The notes below the pieces were generated by a model. That model had not been told where the DNA came from, did no database searches, and saw nothing but the letters and a program-made list of their open reading frames with translations. This document shows, in pieces, positions 34,606 through 45,700 of a stretch of 64,000 bases of DNA (its first letter is position 1; each line of letters starts with the position of its first letter). A program made the position numbers and the translations under genes. The stretch is from Paraphaeosphaeria minitans (taxonomy: Eukaryota; Ascomycota; Dothideomycetes; Pleosporales; Didymosphaeriaceae): positions 3,782,001 through 3,846,000 of the forward strand of contig WJXW01000001.1 of assembly GCA_015832175.1 (NCBI GenBank). The letters run 5' to 3'.

Positions 34606-35240
34606 TAATTAAGTAAGTTATTATAATAGCGTATTACTGTGCTAAGTTAGGAGTAAGGGCTATTATAATAATACACTATACGTGTTACTTTCTTTAGCTA
34701 GATTATATTATTAATTATTAAGAGTTAGAAGTAAGGGCTGTTATAATAATTTACTATATATATTACTTTTTTTAGCTAAGTCGCGTTATTAATTATTAAG
34801 CGCTTTCTAGTGCTCTTTAGCTATTCTAGCTATTATAGTATATAGAAGGCCTAATTAGGCCTATAGTGCTACTAATTCTTAGTATATAGGGTGTGTATAC
34901 TATGCGTATAAACTAGTTGCGCGAGTAAGCTCTAACTATAAAAGACTTACGTAATTAGTTACCTTTATCTAAAGTAGTTATAGGAACTATAGTTTATATT
35001 ATAGGCGGTATAATAATTAATTATATTAAATAAAAACTATAGTTAGGGAGCTAGATACTTAGACGCAGACGCGTAGAGATCTAGTGTGTAAGGGCGCGAG
35101 TCTAATATAGGACTAGCGCGCCGAAGTTGGCCCAATAAGCGAGAACTTCATCTAATCGCTCTAGCCTCGCGCCTAGCTCCACAACACTTATCTTCTGTAG
35201 AGCTAGGGCGCGGCGCAGGTTTTACGCAGCTGGCTCGCTT
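34606..35240. repeat. AT-rich repeat-like tail with a 78-bp direct repeat
   Basis: RIP-like TA-rich sequence that matches none of the elements described in this window. Two direct units of 78 bp (34646-34723 and 34724-34801) share GTAAGGGCT(A/G)TTATAATAAT and TATTAATTATTAAG. From about 35110 the composition becomes GC-richer and CpG-bearing. No gene is visible. It may be part of the element whose end lies near 35293. Confidence 0.6.
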
Positions 35241-35293
35241 AGCGCAAAGGCCCTCTATAAGGCCTTGGCGCTAGATACCACAACACCACAACA
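35241..35293 (-). repeat. Hairpin and LTR-like end abutting the DUF3176 pseudogene
   Basis: An inverted repeat of 12 bp (AGCGCAAAGGCC at 35241-35252 and GGCCTTGGCGCT at 35261-35272, one mismatch, 8-base loop) sits beside a sequence that reads TGTTGTGGTGTTGTGGTATC on the minus strand from about 35297. TGTTG is a common LTR start. The homology of the pseudogene stops within about 20 bp. This could be an LTR terminus inserted into that gene; no second end or target duplication was identified. Confidence 0.4.
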
Positions 35294-35310
35294 ATATCGT
35301 GATCTACCCG

Positions 35311-36131
35311 TTACACTAACGCTACCCTTAAGAGAGTAGTAATATAGGCGTTTAGTGTAATGTTTATAGGCTAGTGATTTAGTAAGGCTTCTTTTGCAGG
35401 AAGAATAACAGTATAATTATCGCGCTCATACACAAAGCGCTTAGTACCTAGCTAATGATTTCGAGAAGCCAGCGCTTTACCACGTTGCTGGAAGCGTTGT
35501 ATTTCTATAGCTTTTGTTCGAGGCCTTCTGCGAGGTTAGGTGTAGAGCTTTTACTAATGGCTTCACCCTTCTCTGCTGTAGCAAGTCGCTCACTGCTCGG
35601 GGATTGTATTGGGCTGGGATCGGATTTGAAAGGAGCCTCCCGGATGCCAAGTCCTAGATTGCCCTTGTGTATGGACTCCATGTCGTCCACTGGCGTGTTC
35701 GGGAGCGAAGACCCGCTGGTATAACTTCTCTGTCCAGGTTCATCATCGTGTATTGTCGTTACGGGCGAAAGTGGAGAGAATGTTACTCGACGAGCTCGCA
35801 CGCGCGGTCTGTTTTGAGCATTGGACTGAACGTCGAACCGAAGTGCAGGCCGAGGGGGCTGAGGTCGGTACCAGCGGCACGGTGTTTTCAGACGAAGAGT
35901 TGGAACCGCTAGGTTTCTTAGGGAAGCGGTGGATGAGGCACTCGCATCGTATGTGGGAGGAGCTAGGTTCCCCGAATAAATGGCGGGCGAGGCAGCTGAA
36001 CGGTAAGAGGGAGGTGCTGGCGAAGCCGTAGTAACGCAGTGAATCGGATGGTCTCTTGAATTAAGTATGCAGTTGGGACAAATTTGCTCGCGTCCGTTGC
36101 CGGTATAAGGTATATTGGAATTTGCGGATCG
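35311..36131 (-). pseudogene. Truncated, RIP-damaged DUF3176 paralogue
   Basis: The minus-strand translation follows the N-terminal third of the intact DUF3176 protein encoded at 37730-40162. Shared blocks include CPNCILNSRDHPIHC (intact: CRSCGLNPRDHPIHC), ASPAPPSYRS, PALRFDV, FSPLSPVTT, YTSGSSLPNTPVDD, and the first membrane segment (RWLLEII, then VLSALCMSAIIILLF). Defects: the start codon position reads CGA, TAA/TAG stops occur at 35500-35440 (two of them where Trp is expected), a 1-base frameshift lies before INITLNAYITTLLRVA, and the remaining ~550 codons are missing at the repeat-block border. The orientation is opposite to the intact copy, so the pair is an inverted duplication. The damage decreases away from the repeats, as expected if RIP leaked outward. 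Confidence 0.9.
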
Positions 36132-37729
36132 CGAGACCAGAATGGGGATATTGAAAGCTTAGACATTGTCGGAGGACACGAAGAATAAGAGGGAACGAAT
36201 AAAATTAGGTAGAGTGCCAGACCAGTGGCACTACTTTGAGAATGAACGTTTAGTGAAGGCGCAAGCGGCAGGCGAAAGGAAACAAAACGGTCGGCAAAAG
36301 CTGGCAAGGTAAGGCTCAAGGAATATAGGAATTAGACAATTGTCGATCGTCAGTTAAGGCATGGGGCATAACGTAACCAGGCTACTCGGTCTATGTTTGC
36401 AGATCTCTGCAACATGGCCTTGCCGCTCAGAGCCTCCAGTCGCCGCGAGGCCTACGCGCCATCTGCGCCGCAATCATACATTTTAGGTGAACAGACTGAA
36501 GGTACATCGTTGACAGCAGGGTATGCCGCAAGGCGAGCTTAACTCTCGGTCGATGCGTTGGTGGAGATGCGACCCAATAGAGAGGCCCGATATAAGCGCT
36601 GGGATGATTCGATCTGTTTGGGGACACGTGCAGGCGCCGGTGGCTCAAACCCATTGCGGCGCGGTATGTAGATCTGATACAGAATGACGAGCTGCCCGTT
36701 CCTAATGATGTGGCGTAGGCAGTATCGCGGCTGGAAAGTTCCAAGGTCTGTGTAATGGAGTGGAGTGTTATTGAGCGATCGGCGATGATGGCTGGGTGTA
36801 ATCGTGGAGGTTTACATTCCAAGGTCTATGCCATGAAGTGGAGTGTTGTTGAGCGATTGGCGGTGATGGCTGGGTGTGGTCGTGGAGGTTCAGAGGCAGA
36901 GGTTTTTTGGGCCCTATCTGGAGTATGCATGCCAAGAGGCTAAATGGAACTAAGCTGATTAGGCTAAAGTCGGTAGGATAAGGGTAATCAGGCTGAACGT
37001 CAAACTCTAAAGCATGAAGTTTTTCCTTGCAACCTTGTACTATGACAGATAGATTCCTGCTAAGCAATGGTTTTTTTACTCCTGAGGTGGAGGCTACTGG
37101 CGTAGACCTCTAGCCGAACAGGCTCTGAGTAGGCTGCATGTGCAGTGTGTTGTTCACAGAGTGCGCGCGTCTTGAGCCAATCAGAAGAAACTCTACCGAT
37201 AATGTCGGCGCGTAGAGCACATGTACACTTTCCTCCCAGGCCGTCCCATCCGAAGCCGTTCCTCGCGTCGAGACTCATGCATCAGGTCTATGTGCTGCGC
37301 CGCATTGTTGCTTCAGCCAGTGGCAGCTTCGCATAGGGATCTTGTAGCACGCGATGCATACCAGCGCTTACACAGAGCCTCTGAAGGGCTACGTGCTCCT
37401 CCAGCGCATCGGCTCAACCCCAAATGTATCTTTAACGTCTCCTCATCGACATAGTACTCTTCAGCCTGTCCGCTTCCATGTAGAGTTGCGGCGTAGCCAG
37501 ATAGCTACGCCTGGGTATCGCCAAGCTCCAGAGATAGATCCACAATTAGGTACCTACCACTTCCACAGACGACTTACTCAAGGCTCACCTGCTTCCCCTC
37601 GTGGCTCGGCATTTGCACCCTACAGGCCTACATTTGACCTTCTTCAGACTTCGATGACCCGGCGGTGACACTGTTCATCCAGTATTCAACATAGCCTTGC
37701 CCTCGCCGTCTACGGTCTTTCTCTGCACG
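36132..37729. other. Intergenic region between DUF3176 pseudogene and intact gene
   Basis: No supportable gene. Many short frames on both strands have no protein-like composition. It contains a direct repeat of 78 bp (36739-36816 and 36817-36892) sharing TTCCAAGGTCT and GAGTGTT(A/G)TTGAGCGAT. It probably holds the promoter of the intact DUF3176 gene, but no clear TATA box was seen. Confidence 0.7.
36739..36892 (+). repeat. 78-bp direct repeat, two units
   Basis: Unit 1 begins at 36739 and unit 2 at 36817; both contain TTCCAAGGTCT, TGGAGTGTT or AGTGGAGTGTT, and GATGGCTGGGTGT. They differ at scattered positions. It lies about 840 bp upstream of the DUF3176 start. Confidence 0.85.
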
Positions 37730-40162
37730 ATGCCCGATAGTTCCTTCCAGCTCGACAATGGCAATGAACATGACGACGTCTGCCGGAGTTGTGGCTTGAA
37801 CCCCAGAGATCACCCAATACACTGCATAAGAATAGCCTCGCCAGCACCTCCTTCCTACAGATCTGTCGCGTTACCCTCGACCACCTCAGGAAACCTAGAA
37901 GTTCCGCCGCGCCGTTGGCCGCAAATACAGCCTCCACTTCCCGCGCTTCGATTCGATGTATCATCTGACGCTGAACGAAGGCCACGTATGCGAATTCGCC
38001 GATCAGACTTCTCGCCTCTATCACCAGCGACAACAGTCAATGATGTTGATTTTGGACGAACAATCTATACCAGCGGATGCTCGATCCCCAACACACCAGT
38101 GGACGACGACGACTATAACGACTCTACCAAGAAGAAATATCTGGAACTTGGAACAGCTGAAGTTCGCGACACAAACCCCAAACAAGTATCACAGCACGAG
38201 AAGCTGGCTCGGGCCGAGAGGGGTAAGGCCACCCAAAAAGCGCTGTCGCCCAAACCTGCAAAGTGCATGAAACGAAAAGCATGGAGAAGCGACGCTATGA
38301 GACTTTGGCGCTTTGAGATGATGTGTTGGCTATTGGGTGCATCGTGCATGTGCGCGATTGTCGCTGTACTGTGCGTCTACCAGGATCAGAAATTGCCGAA
38401 GCACTGGGCCATGAACATCACACTTAATGCCTACATTTCTATTCTTTCTAGAGCTGCTTCTGCTGCTCTCATGCTCCCCATCTCTGAGGGCATTGGTCAA
38501 CTAAAGTGGAGCTGGTTCCAGGGCCAGTCCAAAAAGATGTCGGATTTCGAAATGTTTGATAATGCGTCACGAGGGCCCTGGGGATCTCTCATACTTCTAT
38601 TTCGCACAAGAGGGAGGACTCTCGCCGCCCTAGGAGCAGTCGTCACAGTCTTCACAATGGCGATGGATCCATTCTTTCAGCAAGTCGTTCGCTATCCCCA
38701 GCGCACGGTTCTCGAAGCACAGAACAGTTCAATTGCGGTGGCTTTCAGGATCGAAGAAAGCCAATACGCACGAGCAAATCAGGGAGGACAGCTTATGACC
38801 CCAAACACAGACATGTCCGCAATTATCGAAAATCATTTCCGAGATATCAGTACCCCGCCAATTCAGGTCAGAAATGGAACTCGTGCAGAGATACCATTGT
38901 CCTGCCCTACTAGCAATTGCGCTTGGGAGTCGTATGAAACGCTCGGTGTCTGTAGCGAGTGTGTTGACATCGTTGACATGCTAGAGTTTGACTGCCTTGA
39001 GAATACCAAGCTGGATTGGGTGCAGGACTCGACTGCCTACATTCCTTGGCAAAACGGAACCATGTGTGGGTGGTTTTTTAACGCAACGGGGGTGAACACG
39101 ACAATGATGATAGGCTACCGTGTGGAGTCTCTAACTAATTTGACATCAAGCGAGATACTCGTGACTAAAGCCATGCCGCTTATCAGCAACATGAACAGGC
39201 GCCCTTCCTGGGGTGGCTCGATAAATTTCAAGCACGTCCGAAATCCAATCGCCAATTTTGTGGTTGTTTCGCCTTACAATACCACAGACGACGAGAGCAT
39301 CTTGGAAAGCATCTTCCAACATAAGAAACCACAAGCTCACGAGTGCATGTTGGCTTGGTGTGTCAAAACCATTGAGTCTTCGTATCACGAGTCTGCCTAC
39401 ACTGAGACAATCAAAAGCCAATTCATAAACACGACTGCGGGCCCGTTTCCGTTCACGTTTATCGACGCCGACACCACCGACCCAAAGGATACTTGGAAAA
39501 TGCAGTATTTGCAGGACATCACGGTCGACCCGCACGCGCGCGATGGTCAGGGCAATACTTCCAGCTTTGGGCTATCAAACGACACAGCTGCGAACGTCGT
39601 CACTATTTTCGACGACTACCTACCGTCTTTCTTTACTCGCCCCAACAACGCATCAAAAACGTGGATGAAGTATAAAACGTGGATGGAAGATCCACCTTTT
39701 TGGGAAAACCCGACGAACGTTTGGCTTCCGCCAGATAACATAACGCATCATGTGGAAAATCTCGCAACAGCAATGACTAACCAAATGCGAAACTGGGGGA
39801 ATACTACGGCTTGGGGGAAATCCTTTAGCGAAGAGACCTTTATCGAAGTCCGTTGGGTGTGGCTGATATTACCGATCACAGTGCTCGTGCTTACGCTATT
39901 ATTTCTTCTTGGTACGATGAGGCGCACCTACATCGAGAGCGATCGGGTCGGTGTGTGGAAGAATTCGGCCATTGTCACGCTCCTCTACGGTTTGCCGGAC
40001 GAGTTGCAGTGGAAACTCACCGACTTACAACACTATAAGAAACCGCAATCGAGGGCAAAGGAGCTCAACGTCAGGTTGCTTCCTACAAGGAAATGGCGGA
40101 TGTCAGGGTATCTTTTATCACCAACCACCGAGAAGCCGAAATCGCGACCAGATTGGGTATAG
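37730..40162 (+). CDS. DUF3176-family membrane protein (810 aa)
   Basis: Single-exon gene. The upstream in-frame TTG at 37697 is not a likely start; the first ATG is 37730. The protein has a Pro/Ser-rich N-terminus with a CxxC-like CRSCGLNPRDHPIHC (about residues 23-37), a first membrane segment at about 198-217 (CWLLGASCMCAIVAVLCVY), then LNAYISILSRAASAALMLPISEGIGQLKW (about 233-261), the DUF3176 hallmark. Another hydrophobic segment follows at about 297-316 (LAALGAVVTVFTMAMDPFFQQ), then a long Asn/Thr-rich, probably extracellular region with many N-x-S/T sites and paired Cys, and a last membrane segment at about 710-731 (WLILPITVLVLTLLFLLGTM). The function of the family is unknown; fungi often hold several divergent copies. 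A broken inverted paralogue lies at 35311-36131. Confidence 0.92.
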   Translation: MPDSSFQLDNGNEHDDVCRSCGLNPRDHPIHCIRIASPAPPSYRSVALPSTTSGNLEVPPRRWPQIQPPLPALRFDVSSDAERRPRMRIRRSDFSPLSPATTVNDVDFGRTIYTSGCSIPNTPVDDDDYNDSTKKKYLELGTAEVRDTNPKQVSQHEKLARAERGKATQKALSPKPAKCMKRKAWRSDAMRLWRFEMMCWLLGASCMCAIVAVLCVYQDQKLPKHWAMNITLNAYISILSRAASAALMLPISEGIGQLKWSWFQGQSKKMSDFEMFDNASRGPWGSLILLFRTRGRTLAALGAVVTVFTMAMDPFFQQVVRYPQRTVLEAQNSSIAVAFRIEESQYARANQGGQLMTPNTDMSAIIENHFRDISTPPIQVRNGTRAEIPLSCPTSNCAWESYETLGVCSECVDIVDMLEFDCLENTKLDWVQDSTAYIPWQNGTMCGWFFNATGVNTTMMIGYRVESLTNLTSSEILVTKAMPLISNMNRRPSWGGSINFKHVRNPIANFVVVSPYNTTDDESILESIFQHKKPQAHECMLAWCVKTIESSYHESAYTETIKSQFINTTAGPFPFTFIDADTTDPKDTWKMQYLQDITVDPHARDGQGNTSSFGLSNDTAANVVTIFDDYLPSFFTRPNNASKTWMKYKTWMEDPPFWENPTNVWLPPDNITHHVENLATAMTNQMRNWGNTTAWGKSFSEETFIEVRWVWLILPITVLVLTLLFLLGTMRRTYIESDRVGVWKNSAIVTLLYGLPDELQWKLTDLQHYKKPQSRAKELNVRLLPTRKWRMSGYLLSPTTEKPKSRPDWV

Positions 40163-40921
40163 GGGGCTACATAGCGACTATGTTCTTTTCTACTTCATGG
40201 TAGTATCAATGGATTGTTGATTCGCTGCATGATTGAGTATCGTGCTGCCTCGACCATTGCTTGAACTGCTACCTACCGCTCGGCAACAAACTTCGGCCTG
40301 TAGCTTCCTTGCCTAAAGTGTCCTGATAACACGAGTGTGCCACAGACTGCATTTGAGCGGCGCTTATCTTGCAGAAACACTCGGTTGGCGAACACGCTGT
40401 CCCTTAATTACCGGCCTTTCGCGTGCATGTACGGGCCGCCTATGCAGTTTCACTTGCCGCCGTGGTCGCACCACGCTGCATGGTCTGGCGCTTGGATGCT
40501 TCGGAAAGGCAAGCGCTCTACATGGATTTGATCCTCCCCACCGATGTCACCTGCAGCTCTTGCGACGTCATTATCGTAGGCTCATCGCAAATGCAAGATA
40601 TGCAGTGCAATTGAACTTGGTACAGACGCCGGTGCTTACGAATCATTTTTTGCGCGGCTTCACCATGTCATGCTATTGATCATGCCCACCGGATCAGTCG
40701 CATCATCCGTGCGAGGACCATCAACATTCTAAACATGTTGAACAACTCGTATGCGTTGGCACTTTGCATCGCTCATATGTGAGAGTGCTTGAGCTGAATT
40801 CAGGCTTTCATTTGCTAGTGTACGAAATTGAGTGCAAAACATGAACATTTCGTGAAACCCCGTAGGCGTAAATCCGCCTCCATGTACGGCATCTCTCAAG
40901 CGCCTTGAAAATGCGAAAGGT

Positions 40922-41050
40922 TATAGAACTCCAAGATTCCATGCAACAACCGATCCTTCCATAAACTGACACAGGGTATAAAACTCCACAAACCATGCAA
41001 CAACTAATCCTCCCATAAACTGACAAAGGGTATAAAACTCCGAAAACATG
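40922..41050 (+). repeat. 54-bp tandem repeat, about 2.4 units
   Basis: Units carry ATGCAACAAC, CCATAAACTGACA and GGGTATA(A)AACTCC. Starts at about 40922, 40976 and 41030. No gene is associated. Confidence 0.85.
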
Positions 41051-41922
41051 CCTAGACAGGAAAAAGAAAAGGAAAAAAAGTAATGCTTCCAAAAAGGGTG
41101 TGCCCCGCAGCACAGTCGAAGAGAATTGTGTTTTTTTTTTGGAGGTTTTGTCGCATTCTGTTGGTGATGTGTTTTTTTCCGTCGTCTTCTGTTTTTCTCG
41201 ATCCCCTCCGACGGGATCATTAGATTAAAAAAAAGGTGCCGGGATAGAAAAGGTAAACAAGGCGAGCAGCTGTCCAATGCGAAATGACCAGGCCGATCTC
41301 GTTGTCCGACACTGAAGGAAGGAAGCATGGTAAGCCCGCGAGTGAGCCGGGAGAATCTGTAGCAAGGCACAGCGGCCGCTGGTTTGAACACCAGTCCATA
41401 TATGTCGCGTTGTGTGCACAAGTCCGTGAAAGGTTGCGAGGAGCGCGTCGACCGTTGTTGTGATATCCATGTCAAGCCCGCTGTGATGTTGTCGCATCTA
41501 CCACGTCATACTCTGATGTTCCTCAGAGAAGCTCAGGAGCTTCAATCTGTAGGAAGGAACATGAGCAAGAGTAAGTGTTTGACGGGCTCCGATGTACTTG
41601 TTGATTTGTTGACTGGAAGTACAATCGGAGGAGCGTCAGGTAGATACATGGCGGGCTTTGATGTGAGGTCGGTTGCGCTATGCGCCGTCGTTTTCTGTTA
41701 TTGTTCTTTTGTCGTTTCCAACATCATATGCGTGCGATCAACACAGTGTGGCGCCATCGTTCGAGCCATCGTGAAATGTCTGAGCAGTCCCAAACTAATT
41801 CCGTTCGCGAGATCTCGATTCCAGAGCAGCTTATATCTCGGTCCAGTGCAGATCTGGGCCGCGCCGAGGCCTTCTTCAGGTTCAGAATCTTACCTCTTGG
41901 CTGTACAACTCTACCCACTTGA

Positions 41923-42047
41923 ACGCGCCTACTTCTAGGTATTTCCTTCCGCAGTATCAAGTATAATCACTACCCACCCCATGAACAGCAGCTCAACTTA
42001 CACTAATCTGGACGCGCCTACTTCTAGGTATTTTCTTCCGCAGTACC
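41923..42047 (+). repeat. Direct repeat of ~37 bp, 88 bp apart
   Basis: ACGCGCCTACTTCTAGGTATTT(C/T)CTTCCGCAGTA begins at about 41923 and again at about 42011. The spacing DNA contains no gene. Confidence 0.8.
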
Positions 42048-42713
42048 AGACCGTGCAAGTGATGCTGTGTCCAGCTCCTTCCATAAGATTATAGTGGAGC
42101 GTCCATGAGCGCACGAGGCGTCATTTGGGGGGTGGGAGTGTGGCTTGGCTCTGATTCCATAAGATATAGTCCAAAGCCAAAACCGGGGGGTGTCGAGCTG
42201 AGCCGAAGAGTGTTGACAGGCTGTGTACCGAGAGGAGTTGTCTGTCTGGTCGAAGGTGGGAGCGAGGACTAGGAGAGCCTGGGGCCGCGAGATGTTGATA
42301 TATCAGAACCAGGAATGGGAAGTCAATTGTTGGGATGGTGGCGGTCACGATGGCGCATGTTGCCTGTTTGGCGCGCTGAGTTGGTGTTGAATCGGGTGCA
42401 AGCGATCAATGCTTCGACGCTTGGCCTGAAGAATAACAGAGAATGACGGCGGAGTTTTCGTCACGAACTTGGTGAAAAACGATCGTGAGAAGAAAGCTGA
42501 CGGTTTGAGCTCTCTTCTGTGGATGGTGTTCATAGCAGCGGCTATTGTCGTAGATTTGGGCTGGCTGATTCTGGGTGCTTAGTATGCAAGCTTCTTCCGT
42601 GTGAAACGCGGAAACGCGGAAATAGATCTGATCAGGTGCAATACGACCTGCGGAGCTGTCGCCTTATTAGAAGAAAAGAAAAAGAAAAAGAGCGGGAATT
42701 CTTACTGTAGAAC

Positions 42714-45700
42714 TCAAGCAAAGTTGGGTCGAGGGGCCTCCTTGGACGTATTCCAGAGCTCCCTATCTATACAAGGTGTCCAGTTCCTCTCGAACAAGGC
42801 ACGCTTCTCACGGGCCTCTTGACCATAAAAGGTTTGATAAAACTGGCCACCGTAGCAATCCCGCACTCGGCAAGTGTACTGGTCCTTTGGAAGTGCCGTA
42901 ATGCGAAGGGACCCTAGGAGCTGCTGTGATTGCAGGCGAGCAGCGGACGATGGCTGCTGGTGAACAGGTACGGAAGATGGACCATTGAAATATTGTAAGC
43001 GAGCACCGAAAGATGGCTGCTGGACGGACGGGACAGATGGTAGCCAACCGTACTCTGTGGGGCCTGCGGAGGATGGAGATACGTCCCGAGTGGCCGGAGA
43101 AGGAGTCGTAGGGATAGCAGGATCGGAGGCTAGTGCCGACCGGAAGAGGTTCCAGCCTGCAGCCACTGTCTTGCAGAGGGTACTGGCGATCTCAGAAACC
43201 ACGCCTTGGGCATGATCAACGACTGTAGGACCGTATTCCTGAACAGCCTTGCCAGCAGGGATCAGACACCAGTTCCACATGCCCGCGCCAAAGGGTAACA
43301 AGATATTGTCGTGGAAAAGTTGCAAGCCTTGCAAGCCAACATCGTGAATGAACCCAAGACCGATCCAAGTGTTGGTGAAGAATGCCGCGAAGAGAAATTC
43401 CAACAATAGGCGAAGAAACCATTGCCACTTGTTCGGATAGGCATAGAACTGCGGCAGCTCCAAACCCTCCGAGGTATTGCCCACTATATTGATAAGGGGG
43501 TCGGCCCGTGTGGCAGTTGTCGTCCCTTGACCGCTCTTATGGCTGGACTCTTCAGAATTGGCGTACTGGGAGGCCACGGTGACATCTATGTCCTCGGTAG
43601 TATGTGCTTGTTCCTGCTGCTGCGCCGGAACAGATTCTACTGCAGTAGTCAATGTCTCAGCGCGATCCTCCTCTACAGTTTGCTCCGCCTCTTGCTGCAC
43701 AGAAATTGAAGTTTGTGTAGCGGAAACCGGCACTTCAGGGCGGGCATCTTCGGGAGTCTGTATACCCGCCTGGGGCGGCACTGTGACTGGTGGAACGGTG
43801 TTGCCGGTTCTAGACGAACGCGAAGAACCAGCAGCGGCTGACAGAGAGCCTTGCTGGGGGGTCGGTATTCGTGGACGTGGAAAATGGTAGGTCGTCGTCT
43901 CTGACCAACCGCGCGGTTGAAGAGGACCTGAAGAATCCAGTGCCTGACTGGCGGTGCCTCCAGTTTGAGGGAGGACTTGAGAATGCGAGGCCGCGGGTTG
44001 AGCGTCGACCTGGGCTGAAGCCGATGATTCTTGCTCCATTACCACATTGGAGGCGTCTGAATTATCAGATTCCGTGGCAGCTTCCATGAGGACATCAGAA
44101 ACTGGCTCCTCTGAGCGGCCGTCGATATCTTGGCGATCTGAGGTCTTGAGCGGAAGGGCGAGCTCCGTTGGAATCGACGACAGTTGATCCACGGGAGACT
44201 CGTGGCTCGTATCATCGTTGACCTTGGAGATTCCCTTCAAGGTCATCGCTGAGGTAGGGACGACAGAGACACCCGATTGGTTTGAACCATCGGTCGAAGG
44301 AGATTTCTGGTCGGAAGCAACTGTCTGAGGCTGGGGAGCAATGACTGTCTCAGACTGGGGAGTAGAGACTGCCTGAGACTGGGGAGCAGCGAAAGGGTGA
44401 GGCTGGTGGAAAGCGCCAGCTTGGGGCTGGTTGCCGCCGATCTGAGCCTGGCTATTGCTGGACGATAAACGCAGGTTGAGAACTCGGAGCTCCAGTCCCT
44501 TCTGATTGTCCTTCCAGCGCCGGTTTCGATGGCGCACGGCACTCGGTTTCTCAATCTTGTATTTGCCATGAAGACGCGAGGCCGTCATGGCAATCGAAGG
44601 AGAGTAAACCGATTTTAAAGCAGGTGCGTCTTCTATAATCTCGTCATCGTCCAGGCCGGTCATCGCCTCGACTCCGTCCCACAAATCGCTGTCCGTAGGT
44701 TCGACAGGATCTTCGGTCATGTCTTCGTCTTCGTCTTCGCTCGCAGCCTGGACTGGAGGCATGCTCCCATTCCCAAAGGCGGCACCTTGCGATTCGGACA
44801 CGAGTGCAGCTGCAATTGATCCAGGTGACTCGACGCCTTCCATCGGATCAGACTCTTCCTCGGGGTCAGCAGCAGGCGCCTCAGGGTCCTCCATGATGAC
44901 ATCTACAATCGGGGTTGTAGTGTTCAATTGATTGGGCGCAACCTGGTATGGATAAGCGCTCCCGTTGGATCCAAAGGCTTTACCATCAGTGACGCCTTGT
45001 GCAGACGGTTGAGGTGTGGATGGAGATTTCTGGGCGCTCGTATTGTTGGCGCCTACAGTAGAGGATCCTCCAGTCAGAGTGGACGTGGTGGGCTGGGTGG
45101 GCTGGGTGAGAGGCTCAGCAGCAACAGTTGGCGTGTTGGTAGCCTTCTGGGACAAACTGTTGTTGTATGAAGGCTGTCCTGGAATCACCAACCCAGTAGT
45201 AGGAGCATGCGATTGAATCGACCTAGCGTTCGAAGCGGATGTTCCCAAGAGCGGAGCTGATGCGGTAGGCTGGTTGGCCACAGTGGAAGTATTGGCATTA
45301 GGAGTAAGCACTGGTGCAAGGCTATTTGAGGGAGCTGATGAACCGGTAGCCTTTTTGGCGTCGCGCTTCCACTGGCGAAAGTACTCAGAGAACGGCAGGG
45401 ACGTGTCCGAATCCAACAACACCACCTGAAATTCGAATGTGTCGTCGAACTCATCGCGTCTGACCTCTGTCGTGTACTGATCGACGATATCATATATCTC
45501 GAATATGGATACCCCGATCATATCAGGCGAATGTTCGTTCCAATGAATCAGGACACGAAGAACTGCCTCGCACAATTTGCGGCCATCTGATCTGGATTTG
45601 AACCTATCGATTTCAGAAAGGTAATTTTGGAAGAGGTTCAAGCTATCGAGACTGGTGGTTGTGGTATAATGGTCCGCAAGATCTTTAGCCAGTTTAGGAT

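Larger units (their letters stand above)
1..35110. other. RIP-mutated, AT-rich retrotransposon block
   Basis: The block is dominated by TA-rich words (tta, cta, tag, ata), while CpA and TpG are scarce. This is the expected outcome of repeat-induced point mutation (CpA to TpA on either strand). Every segment that can be aligned by eye to another segment differs mainly by C/T and G/A transitions. No intact gene is present; the longest open frames are fragments of retroelement proteins. The sharp composition change near 35.1 kb marks the edge with ordinary gene-bearing DNA. Confidence 0.93.
40163..42713. other. Intergenic region downstream of DUF3176 gene
   Basis: Both flanking genes end here (convergent), so it holds two 3' ends. 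The open frames of 184 codons on each strand around 40921-41938 overlap each other, lack homology and one lacks an ATG; they are not called. Visible structure: a 54-bp tandem repeat (40922-41050), a T10 run near 41130, and a direct repeat containing CGCCTACTTCTAGGTATTT at 41925 and 42013. Confidence 0.65.

Noticed and set aside
35455..36031. Three plus-strand frames of 81-92 codons
   Set aside because: They lie opposite the DUF3176 pseudogene, whose minus-strand reading has clear homology to the intact gene.
37697..37729. 11-codon N-terminal extension of the DUF3176 protein
   Set aside because: Codon 37697 is TTG; the first ATG is 37730, and pseudogene homology does not extend upstream of that point.
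40921..41475. 184-codon minus-strand frame
   Set aside because: Its C-terminal part is made by the 54-bp tandem repeat and a homopolymer-rich stretch, and no domain is recognisable.
41384..41938. 184-codon plus-strand frame
   Set aside because: It begins with TTG, has no recognised domain and overlaps other equally open frames.
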